A stretch of 37,256 nt of DNA, from NCBI GenBank assembly GCA_004144865.1, contig SEAY01000022.1, forward strand, positions 1 to 37,256, given 5' to 3'. The stretch comes from Comamonadaceae bacterium (GTDB lineage: Bacteria > Pseudomonadota > Gammaproteobacteria > Burkholderiales > Burkholderiaceae_C). Below, one piece after another: positions 1 through 7,993 of the stretch. The notes below the pieces were generated by a model. That model made no database searches, was not told where the DNA came from, and saw only the letters and a program-made list of their open reading frames with translations. Position 1 is the first letter of the stretch. Every line of letters begins with the position of its first letter. Both the position numbers and the translations under genes were made by a program.

Positions 1-2
1 TC

Positions 3-1919
3 CCTACGGCGGACGCAACGCTTTCCGGGGTCGCGGCCACCGGCGCGCCCTTCGCCGGCGCGACCGTGAGCGTGTACGACCGAGCTGGCACCCGGCTGGC
101 CACGACGACCACCGGTGCGGATGGTGGGTATTCGCTAACGATCCCGTCCAGCGCGCAGGCGCCACTCGTCCTGGAGGCGACGCGTGAGGACCAGACGCTG
201 GTCAGCACGTTCGCTGAGACCCGCACGACCCGCCTGAACATCACGCCGCTCACCAATCTGATCGCGGCGCGGCTGGCGCCCCAAGGGAACCCCCTGAACC
301 TGCGCGGCAACGTAGATGCCGTCACCTCGGCTGCCCTGCAGGCCAAGGTGGACGAAGTCATTGCCATCCTCAAGCCGCTGCTTGATGTGGTGGGCGACTC
401 CGCCAACCCGCTCACGGGCGTGTTCACCGCCGATGGCACGGGCCACGACAAGGTTCTTGACGCGCTGCAGGTGGACATCCGGCTGACCGCGGACAGCTCC
501 AACATCGAGATCACGGTCCGTGCCGCGACGGCGGAACCGATCCGCACCTCCTTCGCCAGCAATGACGCCTCGCCGCCGCCGCTGCCTTCCGGACAGATCA
601 CGGCCGCGGCGCTGCCCCCGGACAACATCGCTGGCATGCTCGCGGACTTCATCGCCCGCCAAAACGCCTGCTACGCACTTGCTCCCACGCAGCGCGCGAG
701 CGCCACCACGGGAGACGGTAGCGCCGTCACTGCAGCCGAATGCAGGACGCTGTTCCTGAACGACGATCCGACGACTTACCTCACCAACGGCGCTCGCGTG
801 GGATCGGGTGGCGCCTTCTCTAGTCTGTTCAACACGCCCGCCGGCGGCCTCGTCAGCGACGCGCCGCGGCTCGAGTTCCTGCGGAACAATCCCGAGCACG
901 ACATCGTCTTCACCTTCCGCTGGACGGCTGGCGGGAACGTGGGCTACGAGCAGCAGGTGGTGCGCAACGTTGGCGGCACGCTCAAGGCGGTGGGCAATCA
1001 GTACGCCTACAACGCGCGCGTGCGGGCGTTCATGCAGGAGCGGGAGTTCGTGAACCAGCCGGAGGCGGATTCGTTCTCCACCGGATACAACGTGGCGATC
1101 GTCAACCGGCTCGATTCCGGCAGCCCGGTGTTCAGCAAGGTACTGGTCACAGCGCCGAACGGCTCCGTGTTCACCTACAAACCAATCGGCGGCCGCAGCC
1201 AGCTGGTGATCGAGCGCTCCGATGGATCACTCACCGGCACCCCCGTCGTGCGACTCGCCGGCAAGTTCAAGAACGGCACCGCCGGCTCGCCCGAAGTGGA
1301 GACGGGCATCTTCTTCATGAGCCCGATGTACACGGACGAGCAGCTCCGTGCGATTCCGGAGCAGGGCGTGTGGAAGCTGGAGTTCTTCCACGCGGATACC
1401 TCCGTGGCCAATGTGGTACAGCATTACCGAACCACTTCCCGAGCGCCGACGCTGGCCGAGTTGGCAGTCACCAGCTTCGCCTCCTTGACCGACACAGCTA
1501 AGGCGGAGCTGCGCGCCGAGACGGGCACCACCGGCGCCGCCATCTTCGGTGCACCGAGCACGGCGGAGCCGAACGTCGCAGACCTGAGCACCGAGGGCGA
1601 CAAGGACTTCTGGACGGTGCCCGCCGGCGCCGTCACGCCCACGTATGTCACCATCTACGGCCGCGGTCCTGACCCGGACGGCTCTGGCCCGCAGGTCCCG
1701 GTCGCCTACGACGACGCAGTGGGCTTGACGCCGAGTGCGCGCAAGGCACTGATTACCTGCAGCCCGCTGGGCGTGTCGGACAACCATTGCGATTCCAGCA
1801 CCGGTGTCCAGCAATACGCGGAGAACACCACCATCACCTCCCTCGAGCTCTGGGGGAATACGCAGCGCTGGGTAGAGGCCAGCAAGGTCGTCAACTTGTT
1901 CCGGCTATCGCTGCCGTGA
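3..1919 (+). CDS. Exported protein with carboxypeptidase-regulatory-like N-terminal region (5' end outside window)
   Basis: The frame is open to the left edge, so the gene starts upstream; about 638 residues are inside the window. The first visible residues (TLSGVAATGAPFAGATVSVYD, then GADGGYSLTIP near residue 40) read as the beta-sandwich of a carboxypeptidase-regulatory-like (CarboxypepD_reg/SpaA-like) domain, which in exported bacterial proteins usually acts as a structural or adhesive module rather than an enzyme. A segment with TPLTNLIAARL follows, and this combination is common in large secreted Burkholderiales proteins of unknown role. The rest is rich in Thr, Ala, Asp and Gly, without membrane segments or catalytic motifs that I recognise. 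The protein ends at TGA 1917-1919, 22 bp before a strong hairpin terminator. A signal peptide is expected upstream but not visible. Function is unknown; surface or periplasmic location is inferred. Confidence 0.7.
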   Translation, partial: PTADATLSGVAATGAPFAGATVSVYDRAGTRLATTTTGADGGYSLTIPSSAQAPLVLEATREDQTLVSTFAETRTTRLNITPLTNLIAARLAPQGNPLNLRGNVDAVTSAALQAKVDEVIAILKPLLDVVGDSANPLTGVFTADGTGHDKVLDALQVDIRLTADSSNIEITVRAATAEPIRTSFASNDASPPPLPSGQITAAALPPDNIAGMLADFIARQNACYALAPTQRASATTGDGSAVTAAECRTLFLNDDPTTYLTNGARVGSGGAFSSLFNTPAGGLVSDAPRLEFLRNNPEHDIVFTFRWTAGGNVGYEQQVVRNVGGTLKAVGNQYAYNARVRAFMQEREFVNQPEADSFSTGYNVAIVNRLDSGSPVFSKVLVTAPNGSVFTYKPIGGRSQLVIERSDGSLTGTPVVRLAGKFKNGTAGSPEVETGIFFMSPMYTDEQLRAIPEQGVWKLEFFHADTSVANVVQHYRTTSRAPTLAELAVTSFASLTDTAKAELRAETGTTGAAIFGAPSTAEPNVADLSTEGDKDFWTVPAGAVTPTYVTIYGRGPDPDGSGPQVPVAYDDAVGLTPSARKALITCSPLGVSDNHCDSSTGVQQYAENTTITSLELWGNTQRWVEASKVVNLFRLSLP

Positions 1920-1941
1920 TCTGAGTCATCGGTGCATTCGC

Positions 1942-1965
1942 AAAGGCGGGCTGCGGCCCGCCTTT
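1942..1965 (+). terminator. Rho-independent-like terminator after the left-edge gene
   Basis: A perfect 10-bp stem, AAAGGCGGGC, a TGCG loop, then GCCCGCCTTT, is followed by GTCGTTTCC. It lies 22 bp after the stop codon of the left-edge gene. The A-run on the 5' side and T-run on the 3' side make it potentially bidirectional. Confidence 0.75.
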
Positions 1966-2899
1966 GTCGTTTCCACCCCAGCCGCCGCGGCAGTCAGGAC
2001 AACAAGCGTGGTCTAAATTTGCATGTCCGCACGCTCCGCTTTAGACCGCGCCAGGCAAAAGGGGACTCAGAGGAAAACGCCCCGAGCGTGGTCAGGACAA
2101 GGAAGCCCTGGTCTCCGGCGACTGCGGACGGCCATGTTGCCGTGCAGAACGGACCGTCTTGTTCGTTGGGGAAAAAGGCACTCTGGTCGTTGGTGCGTCG
2201 CTGAAGGCGGGCGAGTTGCCTACGCCGCTCGAACAAGCGCGGCGCCTGGGTGCCTGCTTAGATCCGACGCCTCGGGCCCCGCTGGTGCGCTGGTGGTGCC
2301 TAGCCCATCCCGATGCGCTAGCAATGTTGATCCAAGGTCGGCGATGGAGCACGTGTAGGGGAAGGGCTGCTATGGATCGAGAGCAGACTTGCACCCGAGC
2401 TCGATAAGTTCTCGGAACGCCTCTTGAGGGGGCGGGCGATGGAATCTGAACCAGTTTCGGGCGTGCAGCCTGCAGACAAGTACGAGGGGTGGCTGGATTG
2501 CTCCTTCGACGGGCAAATCGGAAATCGGAAGTTGCCTTGGTTGCCGTGGGTCGGCGCAGGATTCCGCGAGCAGACGGGTTCGTACTCGTGTCCTGCAAGA
2601 GAGCGTCTACGACTACTCAAAAGGCGACGCAGCCGAGCGGCCAACGATCCGTCGCCTGCACGGTCTGATGGCCTGCGTAAAGCCATCGACGGTCTCCTTC
2701 AAGAACGGCGTGCCAGACGACGGGACCCCATGGCGGCCGGAGTTAATCGTTCGTCGTAGTCCGGCGTGAGCGGCGAGCCTTCACGTTACAAGATGTATCG
2801 CGCGCAAGACAGCGTGTGAGCCGCAAGGCTGGCAGGCTGCCGTTCGCGCGAGATTCGCGTCGATACTCGCTGCTGAAGTACGAGGAGTCGGGAGCAGGA
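1966..2899. other. Gene-poor stretch of about 930 bp
   Basis: No convincing intact gene is seen here. Short open frames exist on both strands, but none has a good ribosome site, a family motif or sensible composition, and the stretch looks less GC-biased at third positions than its neighbours. A decayed plus-strand reading frame (listed separately) fills about 2337-2769. An imperfect direct repeat beginning GTCAGGACAA occurs near 1993 and 2092. The last 130 bp lead into the lipoprotein gene and should hold its promoter; I could not pick one confidently. Confidence 0.5.
2337..2769 (+). pseudogene. Possible frameshifted gene remnant
   Basis: One frame from about 2337 reads LLWIESRLAPELDKFSER, then KYEGWLDCSFDGQIG and LPWLPWVGAGFREQ up to about 2575. 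The adjacent frame then continues as TRVLQESVYDYSKGD, TIRRLHGLMACVKPSTV and NGVPDDGTPWRPELIVRR to a stop at 2767-2769. Both halves have protein-like composition that the out-of-frame readings lack, so a single +1 shift around 2575-2595 would join them. The pattern W-V-G followed by a hydrophobic strand and E-S-x-Y loosely recalls uracil-DNA-glycosylase-like hypothetical proteins, but this is a weak impression. There is no clear start, no ribosome site and no downstream domain. It is best read as a truncated relic; it may also be chance. Confidence 0.3.
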
Positions 2900-3976
2900 A
2901 TGAGCAAATCGTCGCGAGCGGAGTCCGGCAGGCGTGAAGAGCACGCCTTGCGGCGCAGGATGTCGATGTGGGCGGCCGCCGCGGCGACGGCCCTTTCCAT
3001 CGCGGGCTGCGTCACCATGCCCGCCGGCACAGCCACGCGAGCCGACCCGGCGCCAGCGGCCGGCGAGCCCGGCTACCGGCTGGTCGTCCCGAACCGCAAC
3101 GCAGGAACTCCGCGCACCGTCTATCTCGTGCGCACGGGGGAGAAGCACTGGGACCTGCATTTCGAGGCCCGCGACCTGGCCCAGGAGCAGGTCGAACGCA
3201 TCGCCTATTGGCCGGCGTCGCGGCAGATCGCCTTCGACTTCGAGCGCGGCGCACCGGCCCGCATCGACCAGATGACGCGGTGCAATCCCGCGCTGCAACA
3301 GCGCCGGCGCGGCAACTACTCGCCCTGCTCCACGCAGTTCAAGGTTCCGGACAATCCCCTGCTCGCCCGCGTCCTGGTGGGCGTCGCAAGCGGCGGAATG
3401 TCGGAGGCGGACATGGCCCTGAAGAACGAGGCCTTCTTCAAGCTGGACGCCCAAGGCCTGCTGGCCGTCGCGTCGCGCTTGCAGTTGCACGAACGCGTGG
3501 CCCGCCGAGCGTACCAGGAGGCGTATGCGCATGCCTCGGGTCGGGAGCAGCTGGCCGCGTTCGCCGCCGCCCATGTGGCCAACGATCCAGACGGACTGGC
3601 CGCGCAGGCCAGCCGCCGGGTGGCGGCCCTGGACGAGAACGCCGCGATCCTTCGCCAGGCGCGGGCGGGGCTGCCGGAACCGGGCGTCTACCGCAGCCGC
3701 TACACGCCGGCCGATCCGGTGCGCTACTGCAATCGCTTCCGGCGCGATGCGGAGGCCTTCGGCGTCTGCCGGCAAATGGCTCCGGCGGTGGTCGCCGAAC
3801 TGGCGCAGGCCCGCGCCGCGGTCGCGCAGCGTTTCGATCTCTGCACCCGGGTCTTCCGCTCGGTCGGCGGAGGCGCCAACCCGAACCTGTGCCGCCGCTA
3901 TGCAGCCAGCCAGGGCTGCACCGGCAGCGCAGCCGCGGAAACCCGCACCTGCAACGTCCTCCTTGGAAAGGGCTGA
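2900..3976 (+). CDS. Putative lipoprotein of unknown function
   Basis: This 358-residue protein has a basic N-terminus (RRR) followed by a short hydrophobic stretch ending in LSIAGC, a lipobox, so it is probably an outer-membrane-anchored lipoprotein. I chose ATG 2900 because GGAGCAGGA lies directly upstream; an internal ATG at 2960 just before the hydrophobic stretch is possible, while a longer open frame to 2816 lacks a ribosome site. The mature part has a predicted beta-rich region (residues about 60-130) and then a long alanine-rich helical region. Several cysteines in the last third (CNRF, GVCRQ, LCTRV, LCRRY, GCTG, TCNV) could form disulfides in the periplasm. The next gene starts one base after the stop, so the two are probably co-transcribed. 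I do not recognise the family. Confidence 0.75.
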   Translation: MSKSSRAESGRREEHALRRRMSMWAAAAATALSIAGCVTMPAGTATRADPAPAAGEPGYRLVVPNRNAGTPRTVYLVRTGEKHWDLHFEARDLAQEQVERIAYWPASRQIAFDFERGAPARIDQMTRCNPALQQRRRGNYSPCSTQFKVPDNPLLARVLVGVASGGMSEADMALKNEAFFKLDAQGLLAVASRLQLHERVARRAYQEAYAHASGREQLAAFAAAHVANDPDGLAAQASRRVAALDENAAILRQARAGLPEPGVYRSRYTPADPVRYCNRFRRDAEAFGVCRQMAPAVVAELAQARAAVAQRFDLCTRVFRSVGGGANPNLCRRYAASQGCTGSAAAETRTCNVLLGKG

Positions 3977-3977
3977 G

Positions 3978-4298
3978 ATGAACCGCTTCTTGGCGCTGGC
4001 CGCGCTGCTGTTTGCCGTCCAGGCGCAGGCCCAATGGGGCGGCGTCCTCGATCCGGAGATCATGCGGCAAGCTGGCGAAGCCGCAACCGGCAACATTGAC
4101 CTGGGCAACGTGGAAATGGACACCGTGCGCATCGGTCCTGACGCGGGCCGCGCTCCCACGGCGGCGGAGATCGCTGCGGAAATGCGGCGACAGGAACAAC
4201 AGCAAAAAGACGAAGCCGCCTGGCGGCGGCGGCAGGAGACGCAGTCGCGGGTGCGAGCAGGCATCCAGGAGGCGTACCAGGCCGACTTCGACCGCTAA
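3978..4298 (+). CDS. Small exported protein of unknown function
   Basis: A 106-residue protein begins MNRFLALAALLFAVQAQAQ, a clear Sec signal peptide with a likely cut after AQA. The mature chain is short and highly charged. Its second half (EIAAEMRRQEQQQKDEAAW onward) is rich in Glu, Gln and Arg and probably forms one long helix or coiled coil. It begins one base after the stop of the lipoprotein gene, so translational coupling and a shared role in the envelope are plausible. No family is recognised. ATG 3978 is chosen because it gives the complete signal peptide and because AAAGG lies about 8 bp upstream. Confidence 0.75.
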   Translation: MNRFLALAALLFAVQAQAQWGGVLDPEIMRQAGEAATGNIDLGNVEMDTVRIGPDAGRAPTAAEIAAEMRRQEQQQKDEAAWRRRQETQSRVRAGIQEAYQADFDR

Positions 4299-4387
4299 GC
4301 GGCCGGAAGCGGGGCGGAACCGCGCGAGCCGTGTTCTGGCTGGCGAGCCCCGCCGCGCCCGCGCGGGGCTCGTTGACGGGCGGGCTT

Positions 4388-5284
4388 CTAGTCGTCGTGA
4401 TACCGGTCGTTGTTGGGATTCAGCTTGTCTGTTCCCTGCAGTTGGACGCCGAGGGCCCCAACCAGTATCGCGGCGGCGCCGGTCCACTGGGCCGCGCTCA
4501 GACGTTGATCGAACGCGATGAAGTCAGTGATCATCGCGACGATGGGATAGATGAACGACAGGGCACCAGTCATCGCTGTCGGCAGCTTCTGGATCGCAGA
4601 ATAGAGAAGGATGAAGACCAGTGCCGTATAGATGAACCCCATCGCCGCAAACGAAGACCAGGCGCTTCCGGTGGCCGGAAACTCCGCTCTCAAGGCCCAA
4701 GGGGCGAACACCACGGCACCCACGCAAACGTGGATCAAGGTGATCAGCTGGGGCGGGGTGCCGTCCAGCTTCTTCGTCGTCAGGGCTGCCAGGGCATACA
4801 GGAAGGCGGCTCCGATGGACATCAGGATACCCAGGGAGTAGTCGCTGCCTGCGGCCGCGAGACTGGGCTTGCCGTTGGCGATCATCACAACTCCGCAGAA
4901 TGCCAACGACAGCCAGGCCAATCGCGCGGTGGTGATTCTCTCGCCCAGAAATGCAGCCCCGAATGCGAGAAGCATGAACGGTTGCGTGTTGTAGACCGCC
5001 GTGGCCACCGAGATCGGGACGTGCGAGAACGCCTCGAAGATGAGAACCCAGTTGAAGGCAATGGCCAGTGCACCACCCGCCGCCAGCGCGAAATCCCGCT
5101 TCGGCATGCGCCGCACGTAGCCGAATGCCAGGCAAAACGGCAGCAAGCCGACCGCGCCGAAGACACAGCGCCAGAACAACAGGTTGACGACGGTCTGGCC
5201 AGACCGGACGACGAACCAGCCGATGGTTCCCGAAATCGCCATCGCGGCCGTCATTTCGAGTGCGCCTGTCAGAGTCTTGCTCAT
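4388..5284 (-). CDS. EamA/DMT-family transporter
   Basis: This 298-residue protein is made of about ten hydrophobic segments in two similar halves, the layout of the drug/metabolite transporter superfamily (EamA domains, RhaT/YdcZ-like). Recognisable pieces are the N-terminal helix with SGTIGWFVVRSG, the helix-3/4 region with AVYNTQPFMLLAFGAAFLGE (the typical end of an EamA repeat before the GER loop), and the second-half SFIYPIVAMITDFIAFDQ followed by AAILVGALGV. It should sit in the inner membrane and export a small metabolite or amino acid; the substrate cannot be told. It lies 75 bp downstream of the MFS gene on the same strand and may be read from the same promoter. The C-terminus, with NPNNDRYHDD, is cytoplasmic and charged. 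Confidence 0.88.
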   Translation of the reverse strand: MSKTLTGALEMTAAMAISGTIGWFVVRSGQTVVNLLFWRCVFGAVGLLPFCLAFGYVRRMPKRDFALAAGGALAIAFNWVLIFEAFSHVPISVATAVYNTQPFMLLAFGAAFLGERITTARLAWLSLAFCGVVMIANGKPSLAAAGSDYSLGILMSIGAAFLYALAALTTKKLDGTPPQLITLIHVCVGAVVFAPWALRAEFPATGSAWSSFAAMGFIYTALVFILLYSAIQKLPTAMTGALSFIYPIVAMITDFIAFDQRLSAAQWTGAAAILVGALGVQLQGTDKLNPNNDRYHDD

Positions 5285-5359
5285 CGTTCGTTCCGACTGG
5301 TCCGCGACCGATCTTCGAGTTGCCCGACGCTTGGACGGATGCCATGCAAGTGGGGGTCG

Positions 5360-6565
5360 TTAGCTGTTGGCGACCGGCGTGCCACGCAGCCCGTGCACCT
5401 GCAGCCGCCGCGCCGCCCAGACGCTGAGTGTTAGTGCTGCCAACATCCAGGCCAGGGCGGCCGGACCGAGCGCCCCCAAACCGTGGGATGCCAACACCGC
5501 GCCCCCGCCGGCTGCGCCCATGGCCTGCCCCAGGTAGATCGCCGACGTGTTCATGGCCATCAGCGCCGGTGTCAACTGTGGCGCCAGGTGGCCGAGGCGC
5601 GCTTGCTGTGCGGAGTTGCTCGCGAAGCAGGCCAGGCCCCACGGGACTACCAGCAGCAGCAGCGCCGGCATGGTGGTGACCAGCGGCCATGCCGCGAGAC
5701 TCACCGCGATGCCGAACAGCACCAGGTTCACGCTGCGCGCGGGGCCCATCCGACCCACCAGCCGCACCAGCAGCACGTTCCCAGTCACTCCGAGCGCTCC
5801 AAACCACAGGTAGGCCAGACTGACTTCTGCCGCGGTGGCCTGCAGCATCTGCTTGCAGAAAGGCAAGAAGTACGACAGGACGGTGAACTGCCCGGCGCCC
5901 TGCAAAGCCGTGACCAGTACGATGGCCATCAGCGCCGGTTCGCGCAGCGCCGCCTTCCATGACGCGGCGGAGGCGGGTGGCGTGTTCACGCCCGAAGGCA
6001 TGCTCCGCCAAAGCACGGCCGCGGCGAGCAGGGCGAGACCGGCCACCAGGCCGAAGGCAAGGCGCCAGCCCAGAACCTCTCCCACGTAGCTGCTGATCGG
6101 CGCTCCGATCACCGCCGAGGCCGACCAGCCGATGAAGATGAAGGCAATGGCCGAAGAGCGCTCCTGCGGCGGGGTCATGACCGCGATAGCGGCTGCGGCC
6201 TGCGGCGTGAACAGCGCGGCGGCCAGCATCGACAGCGCGCGCGCCACGCCAAGCGTCAGGTAGCCGGGAGCCACCGCACAAGCGGCGTGGCCGATGCCAT
6301 ACCACAGCAACGCGAAGGCGAGCAGGCGTCGCATGTCGCGCCCACGCCCGAGCCATGCCGCCAACGGCGCAGCCACGCACACCACGATGGCGGCGATGGA
6401 GATGAGTTGCCCCGCCGTGGCGATGCTCACCCCCAGCGAGCGCGACAGGTCCTGCAGCGTGCCCGCGACGACCTGCAGGCCGGCGCCGATGACGAAGTTG
6501 CCGAACAGAAGGGCACGACGGGTGGAAGGCAGCCCGGCGCCGGCGGCGGTGTCGGTGATCCTCAT
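5360..6565 (-). CDS. MFS efflux transporter (DHA1-like)
   Basis: A 401-residue protein with about twelve hydrophobic segments, the size and layout of drug:H+ antiporters of the major facilitator superfamily. A charged loop after helix 2 (WLGRGRDMRR) corresponds to MFS motif A, and the second half holds the equivalent loop RLVGRMGPARSV. It should export small hydrophobic compounds from the inner membrane. It is transcribed away from the tetR-type gene; the 56-bp gap holds a dyad (6580-6595) that recurs in front of the MDR gene at 8962. By established TetR-family logic this pump is probably repressed by that regulator and induced by its ligand. The ATG is close to the dyad, leaving a short leader. 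Substrate is unknown; the MDR and hydrolase partners suggest an electrophilic or quinone-like compound. Confidence 0.88.
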   Translation of the reverse strand: MRITDTAAGAGLPSTRRALLFGNFVIGAGLQVVAGTLQDLSRSLGVSIATAGQLISIAAIVVCVAAPLAAWLGRGRDMRRLLAFALLWYGIGHAACAVAPGYLTLGVARALSMLAAALFTPQAAAAIAVMTPPQERSSAIAFIFIGWSASAVIGAPISSYVGEVLGWRLAFGLVAGLALLAAAVLWRSMPSGVNTPPASAASWKAALREPALMAIVLVTALQGAGQFTVLSYFLPFCKQMLQATAAEVSLAYLWFGALGVTGNVLLVRLVGRMGPARSVNLVLFGIAVSLAAWPLVTTMPALLLLVVPWGLACFASNSAQQARLGHLAPQLTPALMAMNTSAIYLGQAMGAAGGGAVLASHGLGALGPAALAWMLAALTLSVWAARRLQVHGLRGTPVANS

Positions 6566-6579
6566 GGCCGGCGTCCTTC

Positions 6580-6595
6580 GCTACCGACCTGTATC
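6580..6595. promoter_or_regulatory. Putative TetR-family operator, MFS/tetR intergenic region
   Basis: The sequence GCTAC-CGACCT-GTATC lies between the divergent MFS and TetR genes, 14 bp before the MFS start and 26 bp before the TetR start. It differs at only 2 of 16 positions from the perfect dyad GATAC-CGAACT-GTATC found in front of the MDR gene (8989-9004). Placement and repetition suggest an operator for autoregulation and control of the pump. Binding is inferred, not shown. Confidence 0.6.
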
Positions 6596-6621
6596 ATGGC
6601 TGGCACACCGAGGAATGCCCC

Positions 6622-7236
6622 GTGCCTGCAAGTGCCCCCACCAGAGCCAAGCGAGCCCCTGCGCAGGGGGAAGACTCCGCCCGCGACAAGGTGTTCGCGA
6701 CGGCGCGCGACCTGTTCTACCGCGAGGGATTTCGCGCGGTGGGCGTTGACGCGGTGGTCGCCGCCTCTGGCGTGGCCAAGACGACGCTCTACCGTTGGTT
6801 CCCGACGAAGGACGACCTCGTCCTGGCCGTCCTGGACTCGCGCAACGAGGAGTTCTGGGCGCAGTGGGAAGCCACCGCCGAGCGGCACATCGGACGTCCG
6901 CGCGAGGAACTTCTCGCGCAGGTCAAGTGGATCTCCCGCTACATCGGGAGCGAGGACTCCCGGGGCTGCGCGTTCCTGAATGCGGCGGCGGAGTTTCCCG
7001 ATCCGGCGCATGTCGTTCGCGACAAGGTCGCTCGCAACAAGCAGACGCTGCGCCGGCGGCTCCTGTCGCTGTGCATGGCGGCCGGCGCCGAAGACGCTGC
7101 CCTGCTCGCGGATCAACTGATGCTGATGATCGACGGTGCCTTCGCCGGAAGCGAAGCCCTGGGCAAGAACGGACCGGCGAAGGCGCTGCAGCGTGCCTCC
7201 CAAGCGGTGATCGACGCGGCACTGCCGCACAAGTAG
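6622..7236 (+). CDS. TetR/AcrR-family transcriptional regulator
   Basis: This 204-residue protein has the usual length of TetR regulators. The N-terminal DNA-binding domain covers about residues 18-65: RDKVFATARDLFYREGF, then the helix-turn-helix GVDAVVAASGVAKTTLYRWF and PTKDDLVLAVL. The remainder is a helical ligand-binding domain with a single conserved-looking ..SRGCAFLNAAAEFPDP stretch, typical of a subgroup that controls oxidoreductase and efflux genes. The start is GTG 6622 with GAGGA about 8 bp upstream; the nearby ATG at 6614 is in another frame. Near-identical dyads here and at 8989-9026 make it the likely repressor of the divergent MFS gene, itself, and the MDR-hydrolase pair. Its stop lies only 5 bp from the convergent hydrolase gene. 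The inducer is unknown. Confidence 0.9.
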   Translation: MPASAPTRAKRAPAQGEDSARDKVFATARDLFYREGFRAVGVDAVVAASGVAKTTLYRWFPTKDDLVLAVLDSRNEEFWAQWEATAERHIGRPREELLAQVKWISRYIGSEDSRGCAFLNAAAEFPDPAHVVRDKVARNKQTLRRRLLSLCMAAGAEDAALLADQLMLMIDGAFAGSEALGKNGPAKALQRASQAVIDAALPHK

Positions 7237-7241
7237 CGCAT

Positions 7242-7976
7242 TCATGCCGCCGCCTCGGCGATGTAGGCGGCCGTCTGCTCGGGATTCACCACCATCATGT
7301 CGTGGCCGCAGTCGATCTCGCGGCAGCTCCATTCGCCGCCTTGGCGCGCGATTTGGGCCACGCGCGGGTAGCCCATCGCCGTCGTCGGCGGGTTCGCGGC
7401 CATGACATACGTCTTGGGGATGCCGGAGGAGCCGCCATGGGGCAGGGCCACCGGGTCCAGCCAGGTGCGAAGCGGATGGGGACGCAGGCGCTGCTGCAGC
7501 CAGCGGGCGTCGTCGGGATCGCTCACGCCCACCATGGCAGGTGCAACCGGGGGAAGCCAGATTCCGTCCGGCGCCATCGAGCGGAATGCCGCCTCCCGCC
7601 GCATCACGTCTTCGGGTGCGATGCCGGGCACGAACGACGCGAAGGTTTGGCCGTCGGCCGGTACCGCGGCATCCAGGTACACCAGGTGGCGTATGCGATC
7701 GCGCAGCGCGTCGGCTGCGCCCGTGATGACCATGCCAGCGTAGGAGTGGCCCACCAGGACCAAGTCGCGAAGGTCCTCGGCCACCACCAGGTTCACGACG
7801 TCGGCCACGTGGGTGCGCAGGCTGGGGACGGGATGGCGCAGGTGCTCGCGCTCGCCCAGCCCGCTGAGGCTGGGTGTGAACACGCGATGGCCCGCCGCCT
7901 CGAGGCGGGGGCGTACCTTGTCCCAGCACCAACCGCCATGCCAGGCGCCGTGCACGAGAACGATGGGGGATGTCAT
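7242..7976 (-). CDS. Alpha/beta-fold hydrolase
   Basis: A 244-residue protein of the alpha/beta hydrolase fold. It opens with SPIVLVHGAWHGGWCW (the HG oxyanion-hole motif at residues 9-10), has the nucleophile elbow GHSYAG with Ser78, and a C-terminal catalytic His in DCGHDMMV; an acidic residue between them completes the triad. This shape matches the salicylate-esterase/hydroxynitrile-lyase-like branch of small esterases. ATG 7976 is chosen because AAGGAGAC sits just upstream; a TTG at 7997 would overlap the previous gene but lacks a ribosome site. It follows the MDR gene by 17 bp and is almost certainly co-transcribed with it under the dyad-bearing promoter. A role in hydrolysing the ester or lactone of the same compound handled by the MDR enzyme is inferred. 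Confidence 0.88.
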   Translation of the reverse strand: MTSPIVLVHGAWHGGWCWDKVRPRLEAAGHRVFTPSLSGLGEREHLRHPVPSLRTHVADVVNLVVAEDLRDLVLVGHSYAGMVITGAADALRDRIRHLVYLDAAVPADGQTFASFVPGIAPEDVMRREAAFRSMAPDGIWLPPVAPAMVGVSDPDDARWLQQRLRPHPLRTWLDPVALPHGGSSGIPKTYVMAANPPTTAMGYPRVAQIARQGGEWSCREIDCGHDMMVVNPEQTAAYIAEAAA

Positions 7977-7993
7977 GGGTGTCTCCTTCGGGC

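Noticed and set aside
2786-4264. Long minus-strand frame opposite the lipoprotein and small exported protein
   Set aside because: The plus strand has lipobox and signal peptide starts with ribosome sites; the minus frame has no motif and no plausible start.
4524-6380. 618-codon minus-strand frame overlapping both the EamA and MFS genes
   Set aside because: It is a different frame of the same strand crossing two real membrane-protein genes and has the Arg/Gly/Ala-rich look of a shifted GC-rich frame.
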